8,221 bases of DNA from Polaromonas sp. Lineage in GTDB: Bacteria; Pseudomonadota; Gammaproteobacteria; Burkholderiales; Burkholderiaceae_C. The position numbers and the translations under genes were made by a program. Where the stretch lies: the NCBI GenBank assembly GCA_023259235.1, contig JAHFQQ010000153.1, positions 1 to 8,221 on the forward strand, given 5' to 3'. Position 1 is the stretch's first letter. Each line of letters begins with the position of its first letter. The notes below the pieces were generated by a model. It was not told the DNA's origin. It saw only the letters and a program-made list of their open reading frames with translations, and did not search any database. Positions 5,558 through 8,221 of the stretch are shown one piece after another.

Positions 5558-8221
5558 ATGAGCTCTGACAAAAAAACGCTGCTGCTGGTTGACGGCTCCA
5601 GCTACCTGTACCGTGCCTTTCATGCCATGCCCGATCTGCGCGTCAAACCGGGTGACCCGCAAAGTGCAGCCACGGGCGCCATTCGCGGCATGATCAACAT
5701 GATGCAGAAACTGCGCAAGGATGTGCGTGCCGATTACGCGGCGTGCGTGTTCGATGCCAGGGGCCCGACCTTTCGCGACGCGCTTTACCCCGAGTACAAG
5801 GCGCAGCGCTCGGCCATGCCCGACGATCTGCGCAGCCAGGTCGGACCAATTCATGAAGTGGTGCAGCTGCTGGGCTGGAAAGTCCTGAGCGTGCCCGGGG
5901 TGGAAGCCGACGATGTGATCGGCACGCTGGCCTGCACGGCCTCGCGGCAGGGCATTGAAGTCATTATTTCCAGCGGCGACAAGGACCTGAGCCAACTGGT
6001 GAGTGAAAACGTCACCGTGATTGACACCATGAACGAGCGCCGCCGTGACCTGGCCGGCGTGGAAGCCGAATTCGGCGTGCCGCCGCGTCTGATGGTTGAT
6101 TACCAGACACTGGTCGGCGATGCGGTCGATAACGTTCCCGGCGTGCCCAAGGTCGGCCCCAAAACCGCCGTCAAGTGGCTGCTGGAATACGGCTCGCTCG
6201 ATGCACTGGTGGCGCACGCCGGCGAGATCAAGGGCGCGGTCGGCGACAGCCTGCGCCGGTCGCTGGACTGGCTGCCGAGGGGCCGCGAACTGCTGACCAT
6301 CAAGAAAGACTGTGACCTGGCCTGCTACGTCGAGGGTCTGCCTGCCATGAAAGCAATCGCCATCGGCGCACAGCAGACCGACGCGCTGAAGGATTTTTAT
6401 GAAAAATACGGGTTCAAGAGCCTGGTCAGGCAAATCGACATTGAAACAACGCCGCCCGAGCGGATGGGCGGGCCGCCGGCCCAAACCGCGGGATCTGCGC
6501 GTGCCGGCAACGCACCCGATGCGCCCGGCCTGTTTGACGGCCCCGCTTTTCTGAACACGCCGCTGGCCGAGCGCGCAACCAACCTGCACTACGACACCAT
6601 TTTGACGTGGCCCGATTTCGAGCGCTGGCTGGCCAGAATCGAAGCGGCCGGGCTGGTGGCGCTGGATACCGAAACTACCTCGCTCGACGAAATGCTGGCG
6701 CAGATTGTTGGCGTGAGCTTTAGCGTCACGCCGGGCGAGGCGGCCTATATTCCACTCACACACGACTACCCCGATGCCCCGGCGCAATTGCCGCGCGACG
6801 AAGTACTGGCAAAACTCAAACCATGGCTTGAAAACCCGGCCCGGGCCAAGCTGGGCCAGCACGTCAAATACGACCGGCATGTGTTTGCCAACCATGGCAT
6901 TGAAGTGCAGGGCTATGCCCATGACACCATGCTGCAAAGCTATGTGCTGGAAGCGCACAAGCCGCACGGGCTGGCCAGCCTGGCCGAGCGGCATGTCGGG
7001 CGCAGCGGCATCAACTACGAAGACCTGTGCGGCAAGGGGGCCAGCCAGATCAAGTTCAACCAGGTCGATATTGCCAAGGCCTCTGAATACTCCTGCGAAG
7101 ACTCTGACCAGACGCTGGACGTACACCGCGTGCTGTGGCCGCAAATTGAAGCCAATGACAAACTGCGCTTCATTTACGAACTGGAAATAAAGAGCAGTGA
7201 AACGCTGTACCGCATTGAGCGCAACGGCGTGCTGATTGACGCGCCCACGCTGGCCCGGCAAAGCGCCGAGCTGGGCCTGCGCATTTTGCAACTCGAGAAA
7301 GAGGCGCACGAACTGGCGGGCCAGCCTTTCAATCTGGGCTCGCCAAAACAGATCGGCGAGATTTTCTTTACCAAGCTCGGTCTGCCGGTGGTCAAGAAAA
7401 CCCCCAGCGGCGCGCCCAGCACAGACGAAGAAGTGCTCGAGAAGCTGGCCGAAGACTACCCGCTGCCAGCCAGAATTCTGGAGCACAGGGGCCTGTCAAA
7501 ACTCAAGGGCACTTACACCGACAAGCTGGCCCAGCTCGCGAATCCGAAAACCGGCCGTGTCCACACGCATTACGCGCAGGCGGTCGCCGTCACCGGGCGG
7601 CTGTCGAGCAACGACCCGAACCTGCAAAACATTCCGATCCGCACGCCCGAGGGCCGCCGCGTGCGAGAGGCTTTCGTGGCGCCCGCGGGCAGCGTGATTG
7701 CGAGTGCCGACTATTCGCAAATCGAGCTGCGCATCATGGCGCATATCAGTGAAGACGAAGCATTGCTGCGCGCTTTTACCGAAGGTGTTGACGTGCACCG
7801 CGCCACCGCCGCCGAAGTGTTTGGTGTTGCGCCCGACCAGGTCAGCAGCGAGCAGCGGCGCTACGCCAAGGTCATCAACTTCGGCCTGATCTACGGCATG
7901 AGCAGCTTTGGCCTGGCGCGCAACCTGGGCATAGAAACCAGGGCCGCCGCCGCCTATATTGACAAGTACTTCCAGCGTTACCCTGGCGTCAAGCGCTACA
8001 TGGATGAAACGCGGCTGTCAGCCAAAAGCAAAGGCTACGTCGAGACTGTGTATGGCCGGCGTCTGTACCTGCCCGAAATCAATTCACCCAACGGCCCGCG
8101 CCGCGGCGCCGCCGAGCGCGCCGCCATCAACGCGCCGATGCAGGGCACGGCGGCTGACCTCATCAAGCTCAGCATGAACCGCGTGCAGCAGGTGCTTGAC
8201 GACGACAAGCGCGCCACAAAA
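5558..8221 (+). CDS. polA: DNA polymerase I, 3'-truncated by the window edge
   Basis: Fills repair gaps and replaces Okazaki RNA primers; the 888 codons present cover all three domains except the end of the polymerase. The 5' nuclease domain (about 1-300) has the N-terminal LLLVDGSSYLYRAFHAMP, EADD (116-119), SGDKDL (139-144) and GDAVDNVPGVPKVGPKTA (187-204). The 3'-5' exonuclease (about 340-530) keeps all catalytic positions equivalent to E. coli D355, E357, D424, Y497 and D501: D370, E372, D439, Y511 and D515, so proofreading should be intact. The polymerase domain has motif A DYSQIELR with catalytic Asp718 and the O-helix RRYAKVINFGLIYG with Arg767, Lys771, Phe775 and Tyr779. Phe rather than Tyr at 775 predicts normal discrimination against dideoxynucleotides. 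Motif C (VHDE) and about 50 residues lie beyond 8221. ATG at 5558 gives the family's usual N-terminus. Confidence 0.97.
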   Translation, partial: MSSDKKTLLLVDGSSYLYRAFHAMPDLRVKPGDPQSAATGAIRGMINMMQKLRKDVRADYAACVFDARGPTFRDALYPEYKAQRSAMPDDLRSQVGPIHEVVQLLGWKVLSVPGVEADDVIGTLACTASRQGIEVIISSGDKDLSQLVSENVTVIDTMNERRRDLAGVEAEFGVPPRLMVDYQTLVGDAVDNVPGVPKVGPKTAVKWLLEYGSLDALVAHAGEIKGAVGDSLRRSLDWLPRGRELLTIKKDCDLACYVEGLPAMKAIAIGAQQTDALKDFYEKYGFKSLVRQIDIETTPPERMGGPPAQTAGSARAGNAPDAPGLFDGPAFLNTPLAERATNLHYDTILTWPDFERWLARIEAAGLVALDTETTSLDEMLAQIVGVSFSVTPGEAAYIPLTHDYPDAPAQLPRDEVLAKLKPWLENPARAKLGQHVKYDRHVFANHGIEVQGYAHDTMLQSYVLEAHKPHGLASLAERHVGRSGINYEDLCGKGASQIKFNQVDIAKASEYSCEDSDQTLDVHRVLWPQIEANDKLRFIYELEIKSSETLYRIERNGVLIDAPTLARQSAELGLRILQLEKEAHELAGQPFNLGSPKQIGEIFFTKLGLPVVKKTPSGAPSTDEEVLEKLAEDYPLPARILEHRGLSKLKGTYTDKLAQLANPKTGRVHTHYAQAVAVTGRLSSNDPNLQNIPIRTPEGRRVREAFVAPAGSVIASADYSQIELRIMAHISEDEALLRAFTEGVDVHRATAAEVFGVAPDQVSSEQRRYAKVINFGLIYGMSSFGLARNLGIETRAAAAYIDKYFQRYPGVKRYMDETRLSAKSKGYVETVYGRRLYLPEINSPNGPRRGAAERAAINAPMQGTAADLIKLSMNRVQQVLDDDKRATK

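Noticed and set aside
5485..5571. Longer start for the DUF2782 protein
   Set aside because: It would bury the signal peptide behind 29 residues and overlap the start of the divergent polA gene.
4955..7486. An 843-codon open frame on the minus strand covering most of polA in antisense
   Set aside because: It is a shadow of GC-rich polA codon use. It has no ribosome binding site or family motifs, and it runs through DUF2782 and into the inverted-repeat element in the wrong frame.
1..8221. CRISPR array, tRNA, rRNA, defence island or prophage
   Set aside because: I saw no regularly spaced direct repeats, tRNA-like cloverleaf, rRNA core sequence, nuclease-effector pair or phage structural gene. 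All long genes are housekeeping or envelope genes.

Overview
The window is an ordinary chromosomal segment from a GC-rich betaproteobacterium, most likely a Comamonadaceae member of the Polaromonas/Rhodoferax/Acidovorax type. That placement rests on the style of the UvrD and PolA proteins, a BPSS1780-type membrane protein typical of Burkholderiales, and the polA/DUF2782/thrB neighbourhood. It was made by reading alone, without a database search.

Layout. Positions 2-1618 (+) hold the 3' two thirds of uvrD (DNA helicase II), which ends in a strong, nearly symmetric terminator at 1617-1642. Converging on it from the minus strand is a two-gene lipoprotein unit: a 224-aa unknown lipoprotein (2890-2216, TTG start behind a perfect AGGAGG) overlapping by 4 bp a 183-aa FlgO-domain lipoprotein (2219-1668). 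After a 244-bp AT-richer gap come, also on the minus strand, a BPSS1780-type multi-pass membrane protein (3947-3135), homoserine kinase thrB (4934-3984) and a small secreted DUF2782 protein (5484-5140). Divergent from these, polA (DNA polymerase I) runs from 5558 off the right edge, lacking roughly its last 50 residues.

The genes do not form one pathway. uvrD and polA both serve DNA repair (UvrD displaces the incised oligonucleotide and PolA fills the gap in nucleotide excision repair), but they are separate transcription units. thrB belongs to threonine synthesis. DUF2782 and BPSS1780 are uncharacterised envelope or membrane families that travel with thrB. The FlgO-type lipoprotein has no flagellar neighbours here.

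The two most interesting structures are not genes. The first is a ~160-bp element with ~35-40 bp imperfect terminal inverted repeats, flanked by CTAG, inserted between DUF2782 and thrB (4955-5121); it looks like a non-autonomous transposon (MITE). The second is an AT-rich, repeat-like stretch of ~70 bp read in frame inside the C-terminal linker of uvrD (about 1329-1398). I found no defence system, phage gene, CRISPR array, tRNA or rRNA.
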